Source of the DNA: Caldifarciminota bacterium
GTDB lineage: Bacteria; Hydrothermota; Tepidihabitantia; SM23-42
DNA length: 64,000 nucleotides
Reading direction: 5' to 3'
NCBI GenBank assembly: GCA_027026255.1
Contig: JALVOT010000009.1
Span: forward strand, 89,833-153,832
Shown: positions 8,053-15,608 of the stretch, in pieces
How positions within the stretch are numbered: position 1 is the first letter of the stretch
How the letters are laid out: each line of letters starts with the position of its first letter
Notes under the pieces: generated by a model
What the model saw: only the letters and a program-made list of their open reading frames with translations
What the model was told of the DNA's origin: nothing
Databases searched by the model: none
Translations under genes and position numbers: made by a program

Positions 8053-8750
8053 AAATATCCTCTATTTAAGAGAAAGAATATTCCAACCAGGATGATCAGC
8101 ACCGCCGCAATTTTTTGCAGCACCATATTTGCGGTTTTGAAATGTTTTGATTCCAGAAGGCCTTTTGCCGCACCGATTGAAGTTCCGGCGATGACAATGA
8201 GAATCGAATGGCCCAGGGCGTAGCAGAAAAGTAGTCCAATGCCGTAGACGATGCTGCCTTTGTTGGCAATCAGGATAAGGATTACTGCCAGGATCGGTAC
8301 TGCACAGGGGGTTGATACTACACCAAAGAGCATTCCCATAAGGATTGCACCGAGGAATCCTGCCTTTTGAGGATTCGCAATATTAAGGACCGGGATCGGG
8401 ATTTTTAATATGCCTAAGAGGTGGATTCCCATCAGAAGGCAGACGAAAAAGACAAGATAATTCCAGAACGAGCCGACATCACCGAGCAGCCGGCCGGTTC
8501 CTGCGGCAATAATTCCCAGAATTGAGAAGGTGATTGATAGTCCGATAACAAAGAAGAGGGAAAATAACAGGGATTTCTTTATACCGCTAAGTTCACCGGT
8601 TCCACCGACCAGACCGAGCATCAAGGGAATCATCGCCAGAACACAGGGGTTGGATGCGGTAACTATACCACCCAGAAAGACGACAATAAATGCAAGCCAG
8701 GGGTTGGTATTTATGATATGCTCAGCGTTCTGGAGTAGGGATTGAATCAT
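8049..8750 (-). CDS. CcdA-like thiol:disulfide membrane transporter
   Basis: This 233-residue protein has six membrane helices in the inverted-repeat layout of CcdA. Each half carries the conserved proline-cysteine: SNPCVLAMIPL near residue 35 and STPCAVPILAV near residue 147. CcdA proteins carry electrons from cytoplasmic thioredoxin to an extracytoplasmic thioredoxin. The upstream gene encodes an exported thioredoxin fusion, and the start overlaps its stop by four bases. The two therefore probably form one reductant-export unit. Confidence 0.88.
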   Translation of the reverse strand: MIQSLLQNAEHIINTNPWLAFIVVFLGGIVTASNPCVLAMIPLMLGLVGGTGELSGIKKSLLFSLFFVIGLSITFSILGIIAAGTGRLLGDVGSFWNYLVFFVCLLMGIHLLGILKIPIPVLNIANPQKAGFLGAILMGMLFGVVSTPCAVPILAVILILIANKGSIVYGIGLLFCYALGHSILIVIAGTSIGAAKGLLESKHFKTANMVLQKIAAVLIILVGIFFLLNRGYL

Positions 8751-9547
8751 TCAAGACCACAATCTTTCAAGTGGACGATAATACTATCTTTTGGAAAGAA
8801 TCCGATATGGCGATGCAACTCTTTGCCTTTTTTGTTGAAGAAGATCTGGGTGGGAATGAGCATAATTCGGTAATTGCGAGCCAGGGCTTGATTTTCTCGG
8901 ACATCAATCAGAATTACATTTGCTTTTCCTTTATATTCGCCTTTTAATTCTTTGATGATCGGTTTCATCTTATTGCAGGGGATACAGTTATTGGCGCCGA
9001 AATCGACCACGGTCGGCAAGCCATTTTTTATCGCCTTTTTGACCGGGTCCTTCAGTTTCTTCTTTTCCGCATTAAGCCATTTTTTGTTGCGGGTAATCTT
9101 CGCCTCTTTTTTGAGTTTTTCGATATATTCGGTGATTGCATCTTTTGCCTTCTGATTTTTGAGAAATTTCTGGATTTGATATTTCGCTTCGTTATATTTT
9201 GCACCCTTTAATTCTGATTTGTGTTCGTTGTAGAAATTTTTCATTTCGGTCTCGGTGATTTTTATCTTTGAGATAACCTCCCGGTCTAAGAGTTTTTTGA
9301 TTATAATATCCCTATCCTGATTCGCTTCACCAATTTTTAATGCCTTTGCTTTCTGGTATAAGAGTTCCTGGTTAATCATTTCTTCTAAAAATCCCGGTAA
9401 ATCATTTTCATACGCCTTTTTGACTTCATCCGATACCCGGGATAATTGATTATTCAGGGCATTGAGCGTAATTTTATGGCCGTTGACTGTAGCCAGGATT
9501 TCAGCCTGGACAAAAGATATGGATAATATCAATAAAATGAATTTCAT
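8747..9547 (-). CDS. Exported SurA-like/thioredoxin fusion protein
   Basis: The 266-residue product has a signal peptide (MKFILLILSISFVQA). A SurA/PpiC N-terminal-like region follows (about 17-160: ATVNGHKITLNALNNQL, FLEEMINQELLYQKA). A thioredoxin domain completes it (about 165-266: TVVDFGANNCIPCNKMKPII, with the CIPC motif and the cis-proline 'MLIPTQIFF'). I see no parvulin catalytic domain; the thioredoxin takes its place. CcdA, encoded next, would be its electron donor. The gene overlaps arsR upstream and ccdA downstream by four bases each. Confidence 0.8.
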   Translation of the reverse strand: MKFILLILSISFVQAEILATVNGHKITLNALNNQLSRVSDEVKKAYENDLPGFLEEMINQELLYQKAKALKIGEANQDRDIIIKKLLDREVISKIKITETEMKNFYNEHKSELKGAKYNEAKYQIQKFLKNQKAKDAITEYIEKLKKEAKITRNKKWLNAEKKKLKDPVKKAIKNGLPTVVDFGANNCIPCNKMKPIIKELKGEYKGKANVILIDVRENQALARNYRIMLIPTQIFFNKKGKELHRHIGFFPKDSIIVHLKDCGLE

Positions 9548-9861
9548 AAAACCTCCATAATTTTTTGTTTATTCTTAAGGTTTTTTAATATAATTTGATT
9601 TATAATCCGAAGGAGTGAGAAGACCGCGGGATCACAGACTTCATACCAGACTTCTTTCCCCTTTTTCTTATCCCTGACGATTCCTGCCCTTTTGAGAATC
9701 GCCAAATGATGAGAGACATTTGACTGCTCGCCACCGACATAGGGGATGATCTTGCAGACACAGCAAGGGCCGTCCTGCAGTTTCTCAAGAATTTTTAACC
9801 GGGTAGGATGGGCTAACGCCTTCAGCATTTCAGCCTTGAGCTCAAGTGATTCGCTCTTCAT
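9544..9861 (-). CDS. ArsR/SmtB-family metal-responsive repressor (leaderless)
   Basis: This 105-residue winged-helix protein (LKALAHPTRLKILEKL, then QSNVSHHLAILKRAGIV) carries a CCVC motif in the helix equivalent to the As(III)/metal site of ArsR (DGPCCVCKII). I start at the ATG at 9861. The -10 box TATAAT ends six bases upstream, so transcription should begin at or next to this ATG. An in-frame ATG at 9888 lies inside the promoter. The gene leads the operon of thioredoxin fusion, CcdA, permease, ferredoxin and mini-thioredoxin. An AT-rich stretch between -35 and -10 (TATGAAAATATTTAGATATA) is a likely operator for autoregulation. Confidence 0.85.
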   Translation of the reverse strand: MKSESLELKAEMLKALAHPTRLKILEKLQDGPCCVCKIIPYVGGEQSNVSHHLAILKRAGIVRDKKKGKEVWYEVCDPAVFSLLRIINQIILKNLKNKQKIMEVL

Positions 9862-9867
9862 ATTATG

Positions 9868-9895
9868 ATTATATCTAAATATTTTCATATGTCAA
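9868..9895 (-). promoter_or_regulatory. Promoter/operator of the arsR-permease operon
   Basis: Minus strand: -35 TTGACA (9895-9890), 16-bp spacer, -10 TATAAT (9873-9868), then six bases to the ATG. The same arrangement, slightly decayed, recurs at 12501-12529. Confidence 0.75.
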
Positions 9896-9995
9896 GTGCG
9901 GATTTTGAGGGTTGGAGGAGTATTTCCTTATTTTAATGAAAGACTTATTAATATATCTTGTCTCTCTTGGTGCTGATGATAAGTAAATCTAATGC

Positions 9996-10040
9996 TTGAC
10001 ATTTCACCGGGATTATGTATTATATAAGTATATGCTTATA
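9996..10040 (+). promoter_or_regulatory. Promoter and palindromic ArsR operator of the second arsR gene
   Basis: -35 TTGACA (9996-10001), 16-bp spacer, -10 TATTAT (10018-10023). Starting within the -10 box is the perfect inverted repeat TATAAG-6 nt-CTTATA (10023-10040), placed where bound ArsR would block transcription. A ribosome-binding site (AAGGGG) precedes the ATG at 10066. Confidence 0.75.
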
Positions 10041-10065
10041 TTCTTAAAATAGAAGGGGTGGTGAT

Positions 10066-10416
10066 ATGAGAGTAAATACCGAGGATATCGCCGAGTTCTT
10101 CAAGGTCCTGAGCGATCCGACGCGGTTGAGGATTATCACCCTGTTGTCTTCAAAACGCAGGATGTTTTGCGTGCGTGATCTGGCGCACAGACTCGGCGTC
10201 AGCCAACCGGCTGTATCTCAACACCTGCGGATTCTCAAGCATATGGGAATCCTGATGGGACGACGCCGCGGGTGCTGTATGCATTACAGTTTTAATCCCG
10301 CTGTTCTTGTCAGATATAAAAAAGAGATCGATAAAATTTTCAGGACTGCGTTTGAATGCTGCGGTCAGCAGGATGCTGACGAAGTTTGTTGTAATCAAAA
10401 GAAAGGGGGTGATTGA
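10066..10416 (+). CDS. ArsR-family transcriptional repressor with Cys-rich C-terminus
   Basis: This 116-residue winged-helix repressor (FFKVLSDPTRLRIITLLSS, SQPAVSQHLRILKHMGIL) keeps only one cysteine at the usual ArsR helix position (MFCVRDL). It adds a cysteine-rich tail (CCGQQDADEVCC) and a CC in the wing (RRGCCMHY), which could form the metal or metalloid sensing site. The palindrome over its own promoter suggests autoregulation. A small Cys-rich protein gene follows one base after its stop. It is divergent from the other arsR operon. Confidence 0.88.
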   Translation: MRVNTEDIAEFFKVLSDPTRLRIITLLSSKRRMFCVRDLAHRLGVSQPAVSQHLRILKHMGILMGRRRGCCMHYSFNPAVLVRYKKEIDKIFRTAFECCGQQDADEVCCNQKKGGD

Positions 10417-10417
10417 T

Positions 10418-10618
10418 ATGTGTTGTTGCACACCAGAAAAATCGTGCGGTGAACATCATCATACGAGGACGGGTATGTGCCGTCCTCCCAATATGTTCGG
10501 ACCTGCACCCGGGATTTTCAGCAAACGGAAGATGATCCAGCGACTCGAACTTTATCTTAATCAGCTGAAAGAAGAGATTCAGGATGTCGAAGAATACCTG
10601 GCGGAATTAAAAAAATAA
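10418..10618 (+). CDS. Small Cys/His-rich protein with coiled-coil C-terminus (DUF5320-like)
   Basis: I start at the ATG at 10418, which follows GGGGGTGAT and lies just after the arsR stop at 10416. The 66-residue product begins MCCCTPEKSCGEHHHTRTGM, a dense run of potential metal ligands. It ends in a charged heptad helix (RLELYLNQLKEEIQDVEEYL). The layout resembles small DUF5320-type proteins found beside metal and redox genes in anaerobes. Metal buffering or sensing together with the adjacent ArsR is inference. A strong terminator follows. Confidence 0.7.
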   Translation: MCCCTPEKSCGEHHHTRTGMCRPPNMFGPAPGIFSKRKMIQRLELYLNQLKEEIQDVEEYLAELKK

Positions 10619-10637
10619 AAATAATTCCTGATAAAGA

Positions 10638-10668
10638 GCGGTGGAGGTGGAAAAGACGCCTCTACCGC
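10638..10668. terminator. Hairpin between convergent genes
   Basis: GCGGTGGAGG (10638-10647) pairs with CCTCTACCGC (10659-10668) apart from one mismatch. It separates the Cys-rich protein gene from the convergent ABC permease and is flanked by A- and T-rich DNA. Confidence 0.6.
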
Positions 10669-10671
10669 ACC

Positions 10672-11412
10672 TCAAAATCTTTTAGACAGGGTTTTTTCGT
10701 GCCATTTGATTGCAATAATGAAAAACAGAATACTGAAACCAAGAAGAGCTAATAAATCAATGGCAGGGGTGAAATAACCTGTCTTTTGTATTGCATATCT
10801 GGATAAATCAGTATAATAAGTCAGGGGAGAGAAATAAGCAATAATGCTGAAGCCGCCCATCCTGGTGACAGGGATGAAAATTCCACTGATAAATATCAGA
10901 GGAAATTTTATTAAGTTTGACAGCATCATTATATTTGACGGATTGTCCGTGGGCGGAGCAGAGATCAGCAAACCCAGGGAGGAAAAGCAGAACGCAGCTA
11001 ATAATGTCCCGATAATTAGATATAAATTTACTATATTCAATCCCAATAAAATGATTCCCATTAATAAAATAAAGCCGGATATAAAAATACCGAACAGAAA
11101 AGAAGCGATTATGTCTCCCAGAATAATAGCCCATAAAGCGATGGGGGCTGAGACCAATCTTTCGAAAGTTCTCATACGCGTCTCCCAGGGGGCGATTATT
11201 GGTGAGATGGCGGAAGAGGTGAAGAAGAGCCCCATTGCCAATAAGCCGGGGATTAAAAAACTCATAGACAGTTGTCTTCCCACGGCAAAGGCTATGAATA
11301 GAAAAGCAGGCAGCAGTAATCCGAATACTACTACCGGGCCTTTCAAGTAATAAATAGACAAATCCTTTCTGGTTATAACCCATGCCCTTTTTAGCTGCTC
11401 GAAAATACTCAT
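10672..11412 (-). CDS. ABC-2 type exporter, membrane subunit
   Basis: This 246-residue protein has the six-helix ABC-2 permease layout: a cytoplasmic N-terminus (MSIFEQLKRAWVITRKDLSIYYLKGP), helices from about residue 25, a conserved 'FTSSAISPIIAPWETRMRTFERL' connecting helix and the late 'FISGIFIPVTRMGG' loop. The ATPase gene directly upstream overlaps it by four bases. Together they make a drug, lipid or natamycin-type exporter. The substrate is unknown. Confidence 0.88.
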   Translation of the reverse strand: MSIFEQLKRAWVITRKDLSIYYLKGPVVVFGLLLPAFLFIAFAVGRQLSMSFLIPGLLAMGLFFTSSAISPIIAPWETRMRTFERLVSAPIALWAIILGDIIASFLFGIFISGFILLMGIILLGLNIVNLYLIIGTLLAAFCFSSLGLLISAPPTDNPSNIMMLSNLIKFPLIFISGIFIPVTRMGGFSIIAYFSPLTYYTDLSRYAIQKTGYFTPAIDLLALLGFSILFFIIAIKWHEKTLSKRF

Positions 11413-12326
11413 TTTTCTCGTCCTCTGGTTAATTCCAGGAATATATCTTCAAGATTCGGCGCCAGGGTGTTTAGAGATATTATCTTATTGTCGGTAGAAC
11501 GGGAATATTCAACAAGTCCTGGAATAACACGTTCTGGATATTCTGTATGCAACCTGAACTTATCACCGATTTTTTCAATCCTGCTGACATCATTAAACAT
11601 CAATTCATCTTTCTTTATTTTTTTATCAAAAGCGACTTCAATAGAGATGGCACTTTTGATTAACTGTTTTAGTTTTTCAGGACGTTCGATTGCTATGATT
11701 TTACCATAATTCATTATTGCGATTCTATCGCATAACTGACCCGCCTCTTCTATATTATGGGTAGTTAAAAGGATTGTGATGCCGTCGTCATTAAACTTCC
11801 TGATGAGCCTTCTGATCAATCTCGTGCTTTCCACATCTAAACCAGAAGCAGGTTCATCCAAAAATAATATTTTCGGGTCATTCATTAAACCCATACCGAT
11901 TATTAATCTCTGTTTTAACCCTTTGGAAAGGATTTTCGCCTTTTGCTCTCTTTTTTCATATAACCCAAATATTTTTAACAACTGTTCTGCCTTTTTTGTT
12001 ATTTTATTTTTGTTCAACCCATACAGTCGTCCCATAAATGTCAAATTTTTAAAAGCAGTAAAGTCTGTATAAACATTAGTCATTTCAGGAACTATCCCCA
12101 TTAATTGTTTGGCTTTTATGGGATTTTCCTGGATATTATAACCACCGATAATTGCCGTTCCACTCGTGGGTTTAATGATGCCTGTAAGTATTCTGATTGT
12201 GGTTGTTTTTCCAGCACCATTAGGACCTAACAGGCCGAATATTTCTCCTTTTTGCACCTTGAAAGTTATTCCATCTACCGCCTTGAAGGAATTGAATTTT
12301 TTCACCAAACCACTTACCTTAATCAC
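11409..12326 (-). CDS. ABC exporter ATP-binding subunit
   Basis: The 305-residue protein has Walker A GPNGAGKTT (about 35-43), the degenerate signature LSKGLKQR, Walker B KILFLDEP and the H-loop LLTTHN. A C-terminal extension of about 90 residues is typical of ABC-2 (DrrA/CcmA-like) ATPases. The start is GTG at 12326. Upstream lies a decayed arsR copy on the same strand. The exporter may therefore be transcribed from a former arsR promoter and could belong to the metal-response group. That link is inference. Confidence 0.9.
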   Translation of the reverse strand: MIKVSGLVKKFNSFKAVDGITFKVQKGEIFGLLGPNGAGKTTTIRILTGIIKPTSGTAIIGGYNIQENPIKAKQLMGIVPEMTNVYTDFTAFKNLTFMGRLYGLNKNKITKKAEQLLKIFGLYEKREQKAKILSKGLKQRLIIGMGLMNDPKILFLDEPASGLDVESTRLIRRLIRKFNDDGITILLTTHNIEEAGQLCDRIAIMNYGKIIAIERPEKLKQLIKSAISIEVAFDKKIKKDELMFNDVSRIEKIGDKFRLHTEYPERVIPGLVEYSRSTDNKIISLNTLAPNLEDIFLELTRGREK

Positions 12327-12368
12327 ATTTTCACCATTTATGTATTTAGTCCTGAACCTTGAATGCTA

Positions 12369-12494
12369 TTAACATAAGGGGATTTTGCCGGTACAATAAG
12401 GTTTATCTTGCGGTTTTTTAAGGGCCCGACATCGGGTCGATTGAATCAGGGTCTTCAGCATTTCAGCCTTGAGCTTAAATGTTTCACTTTTCAC
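12369..12494 (-). pseudogene. Truncated, decayed copy of the arsR gene
   Basis: From a GTG at 12494 the frame reads VKSETFKLKAEMLK and continues for 41 codons to TAA at 12369. It aligns residue for residue with the start of the ArsR at 9861 (MKSESLELKAEMLK) and then drifts: 'TRCRALKKPQDKPYC' against 'TRLKILEKLQDGPCC'. The DNA-binding helices are missing. The similarity continues upstream through the promoter to about 12615, so a block covering the arsR 5' end and control region was duplicated. Confidence 0.75.
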
Positions 12495-12500
12495 ATTATG

Positions 12501-12529
12501 ACTATATCCAAATATTTTTCATATGTCAA
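12501..12529 (-). promoter_or_regulatory. Relic or active promoter before the ABC exporter
   Basis: Minus strand: TTGACA (12529-12524), 17-bp spacer, TATAGT (12506-12501), six bases before the GTG of the arsR remnant. It is the diverged copy of the arsR promoter, with one base added to the spacer. It may still drive the ABC genes. Confidence 0.55.
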
Positions 12530-12702
12530 GTGTGGAACTTGATAGTTAGTGAAACATTTTTGTTTTTTTTCTCGATAAAAGACTTATTAAATAAAAGACT
12601 TATTAATATATTTCGCCTTCTTTGAAGGGTGAGGATAAAGGGGGGGGCTTATTTTTATATTGGGTGAATAAAGTTCACCCCACCTTACCGCTGATTTTTC
12701 TA
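12530..12702. other. Intergenic region with arsR-upstream duplication and a hairpin
   Basis: The motif AAAGACTTATTAA occurs twice near 12588-12608 and once upstream of arsR near 9940-9952. A 7-bp hairpin (GGGTGAA, 5-base loop, TTCACCC) lies at 12662-12680. I see no gene here. Confidence 0.5.
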
Positions 12703-12730
12703 TTGACAGAAGGGCCTGGATGGATAAAAT
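12703..12730 (+). promoter_or_regulatory. Promoter of the lipoprotein gene
   Basis: -35 TTGACA (12703-12708), 16-bp spacer, -10 TAAAAT (12725-12730), with a leader of about 70 bases before the ATG at 12806. Confidence 0.65.
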
Positions 12731-12805
12731 TCATTATACAGGAGATGGAAACGGTATGTATTTTCTGCTATTATTTGTAGCCAATTAATGAAAGGAGGTT
12801 TTGAG

Positions 12806-13408
12806 ATGCTGAATCCAAAAAGATGGCTTGTGATTGCAGGCATAATGGTGCTTATTATCGGGTGCGGTGCGCCCCAGGAAAATGCCCCGGCGAAAAAGGC
12901 AGGACCAAAATTTGACCCCTATGCGCGGTTAACCGAGACTGAGGTAAAACAATTTATCAAGGCATATCCGATATTTCTTGAAGAGGCAAAGCGATATGGC
13001 AAGTCCCTTGAAAAATATGGCGGTGCGAAGAATCCCGGGGCGTATATGGCGCTATATACTGAAATAGGTGGAGTCAGTAAAAAGATTGATGCCACCCTGC
13101 GTGCGAAGACCGGTATGGGAATTAAGGGTTTATTTACTGCCTATGCAAAGATCAGCTATGCGTATGCTGCAATGAGTTTTAAGAAGGGGACAGTTCAATA
13201 TGATAAGATAATGAAGGAGATTGAGGCGAAGATGAATAATCCGAATATTCCTCCCGCCCAGAAAAAGGCATTTGCTGAACAACTAAAGAAATCCAAACAG
13301 ATGATGGTTAATGCAGATACGATGTTTCAGAATGTTCCGGATGAAAATATTAAAATTGTGGAAAAATACAGGGAGCAATTGGCTGCGGTGCTAAAAGGGA
13401 ACGACTGA
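12806..13408 (+). CDS. Putative lipoprotein of unknown function
   Basis: The start is the ATG at 12806, because the upstream in-frame ATG is directly followed by the AAAGGAGG that serves as ribosome-binding site. The 200-residue product has a lipoprotein signal (WLVIAGIMVLIIGC). The mature part is highly charged and helical, rich in lysine and alanine (EVKQFIKAYPIFLEEAKRYG, AKMNNPNIPPAQKKAFAEQL). I recognise no family. It precedes the substrate-binding/TonB fusion gene but has its own promoter. Confidence 0.75.
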   Translation: MLNPKRWLVIAGIMVLIIGCGAPQENAPAKKAGPKFDPYARLTETEVKQFIKAYPIFLEEAKRYGKSLEKYGGAKNPGAYMALYTEIGGVSKKIDATLRAKTGMGIKGLFTAYAKISYAYAAMSFKKGTVQYDKIMKEIEAKMNNPNIPPAQKKAFAEQLKKSKQMMVNADTMFQNVPDENIKIVEKYREQLAAVLKGND

Positions 13409-13470
13409 ACAGAATTATCTTTTGAACTGCAAATTTCAGGGGGATGAAAAAGGGTGCCCTGTTCTTCGCC

Positions 13471-13498
13471 TTGACAGGAATAAAATTAGAAATATAAT
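13471..13498 (+). promoter_or_regulatory. Promoter of the SBP-TonB fusion gene
   Basis: -35 TTGACA (13471-13476), 16-bp spacer, -10 TATAAT (13493-13498). AGGAGG lies just before the ATG at 13521. Confidence 0.75.
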
Positions 13499-13520
13499 GT
13501 ATTTATAATTAGGAGGCTTT

Positions 13521-15575
13521 ATGAAAAAGTTGTTTTCCATTCTGATTGTTCTTTTAATGGGATGTATTATGTGTGCAAAAAATGAGGCGAAGATTGAAGG
13601 TGAACCCGGTGGAAGGCTTGTTATTGGAACCACCGATTTTGTTTCCGAAATTTCGCCGCTTAAACCAAATGTTTTCGCTTCAAATGAACTCCTCGATTTA
13701 TTGTTTTTAAGACTCCATCGTGTCGATCCCGCAACCGGTAAGATGGTTCCGGAACTTGCTGTATCCTGGGAATTTTCTGAAGATTTAAGTTCAATCACAT
13801 ATTATCTGCGTAAGGATGTTAAGTGGTGGGATGGTAAGCCGGTAACTGCAGATGATATTATTTTTACATATAAGAAGATGAAGGACCCAAAGACCGCTTA
13901 TCCTAATATCGCTTCGCTCCGATTCATAAAGAAGGTTGAGAAGGTTAATGATTATGCAGTGAGATTTACCTTCAGTAAGGTTTATGCAGACCTATTGACC
14001 GATTCCAATATAATGCCCGTAGCCAGATCTGCTTACAAAAAGTTGGGGGCGGATTTTGGGCAGATGCCGGTTGGTAATGGTCCTTATAAACTAAAGGAAT
14101 TTGTTCCCGGGTCCGGAGCGTTACTCGTTGTGAATAAAGAATTTTATCGAGGCCGTCCACCGCTTGATGAAATTTATATCCGTTTTTATTCAAATAGCGA
14201 TGATATGATTTCCGATTTCAGTAACGGCACCTTAGACCTTGTTTTGAATATTGACCCGGGGGCAGCCAAGGAATTGGAGAAGAATAAGAATATCAGGATC
14301 GATTCCCGACCCGGAAATTCATATACCTTTATCGGCTGGAATTTGAGGAATGGTCATCTTCGTGATAAGGAAGTCCGTAAGGCCTTATCCCTGGCAATAA
14401 ATGAGAAGATGATTCTGAATGAGGTCTTTAAGGGAATGGGAAAACTCTCCCTGGGTCCATTGCCGCCCTCATCCTGGGCTTATAATAGTAATATAAAACC
14501 ATTGGGCTATGATTTGAAAAAGGCGCAGGCGATTCTGGCGAAAAAGGGATTTGAAGACAGGAATCGCAATAAAATTCTGGATAAGGACCGGAAGGATTTT
14601 ATCCTCAATTTGATAACCAATGTGGAAAGTCCGGAAAGGGTGAAGATGCTGCGTCTTGTTGCTGATGATTTGAAGAAACTTGGTATTAAGGTAAAGGCCC
14701 GGGCATTGGATACGCGTTCATTTATTAAGGCACTTATCAAGGGTGATTTTGATGGTTATATAATGGCCTGGAGTGTGGATAATAAGATTGACCCAACCGT
14801 ATCCTGGAGTTCAGACCCGAAGAAGGGACGATACAATTTTATTGGCTATAAGAATCCTAAGGTAGATACGCTTATTAATTTAGCATCTTCAATGCTGGAT
14901 AGAAAAAAGGCAAAGAAGTTATGGGGTGAATTTCAGAGGATTGTTTATCAGGATATTCCTTACACATTCCTTGTGGCGCCGGATAGAATTTCTGCGACCT
15001 ATAAAAGGGTAAGAGGAATAAAGGGCGGTATCAGTCTTTCCCGGGTATATACCTATTGGATTCCAAAAAATGAAAGACGTGTTGCAGTGGCGGTGAACAT
15101 TCCTGCAAAAAAAGAAAAGAAGCCAACCGAAGAAGTTATTGTATCAAAGACTGAAACGGTGAAGGAGACTCCAGAGGAAAAGGCTAAATCTCTGAAAAAA
15201 CCACCTGTAACAGTTACACCGGAGAAGCTCCTGGCTGCTGCAGCGAAAAAGGAAACCACTGCAGTGGCAAAGGAGGTGGCGCCAATTCCACCACCCAAAC
15301 CCTCAGTAATTACCCGGGCGAAACCTATTAAGAAGGTGCAGCCAAGATATCCCGAGGCAGCAAAGTCAATCGCCGCCCAGGGCAGGGTGGTTGTGCGGGT
15401 GCTCGTTGGTAAAGATGGTAAGGTGAAGAAGGCGGAAGTCATAAAAAGTTTTGGCAATCCTGCCTGTGAAGAAGCAGCAATTGCCGCGGCAAAGAAATGG
15501 GTCTTTAAACCAGCGACCAAAGACGGCGTTCCATTTGAACAGCGTATTTATATTCCGTTTGATTTTAAGCCGTAA
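13521..15575 (+). CDS. Family 5 solute-binding protein fused to a TonB C-terminal domain
   Basis: The 684-residue product starts with a signal sequence containing LMGC, possibly a lipoprotein. Residues about 30-510 are an oligopeptide/nickel-type family 5 binding protein (GRLVIGTTDFVSEISPL, VPELAVSWEFSEDL, WWDGKPVTADDIIFTYKKM, NGPYKLKEFVPG, VRKALSLAINE). A Pro/Lys/Glu-rich linker (about 525-600) leads to a TonB C-terminal domain (PRYPEAAKSIAAQGRVVVRV, AAIAAAKKWVFKPA). No ABC permease genes are adjacent. TonB-C domains normally contact outer-membrane receptors. Here the domain is tied to a ligand-binding protein instead of a membrane anchor. The reading frame is continuous across the junction. 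Confidence 0.85.
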   Translation: MKKLFSILIVLLMGCIMCAKNEAKIEGEPGGRLVIGTTDFVSEISPLKPNVFASNELLDLLFLRLHRVDPATGKMVPELAVSWEFSEDLSSITYYLRKDVKWWDGKPVTADDIIFTYKKMKDPKTAYPNIASLRFIKKVEKVNDYAVRFTFSKVYADLLTDSNIMPVARSAYKKLGADFGQMPVGNGPYKLKEFVPGSGALLVVNKEFYRGRPPLDEIYIRFYSNSDDMISDFSNGTLDLVLNIDPGAAKELEKNKNIRIDSRPGNSYTFIGWNLRNGHLRDKEVRKALSLAINEKMILNEVFKGMGKLSLGPLPPSSWAYNSNIKPLGYDLKKAQAILAKKGFEDRNRNKILDKDRKDFILNLITNVESPERVKMLRLVADDLKKLGIKVKARALDTRSFIKALIKGDFDGYIMAWSVDNKIDPTVSWSSDPKKGRYNFIGYKNPKVDTLINLASSMLDRKKAKKLWGEFQRIVYQDIPYTFLVAPDRISATYKRVRGIKGGISLSRVYTYWIPKNERRVAVAVNIPAKKEKKPTEEVIVSKTETVKETPEEKAKSLKKPPVTVTPEKLLAAAAKKETTAVAKEVAPIPPPKPSVITRAKPIKKVQPRYPEAAKSIAAQGRVVVRVLVGKDGKVKKAEVIKSFGNPACEEAAIAAAKKWVFKPATKDGVPFEQRIYIPFDFKP

Positions 15576-15608
15576 TAAATCTTCCGGGACTGTCTCGAAC
15601 GGGTTTCT

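Noticed and set aside
10808-11383. Long minus-strand frame of about 190 codons overlapping the ABC permease
   Set aside because: It lies inside the permease gene in another frame, has no family features and no ribosome-binding site.
15053-15520. Antisense frame of 155 codons over the end of the SBP-TonB gene
   Set aside because: It is a shadow of the Lys/Glu/Ala-rich linker and TonB domain; hydrophobic by complement only.
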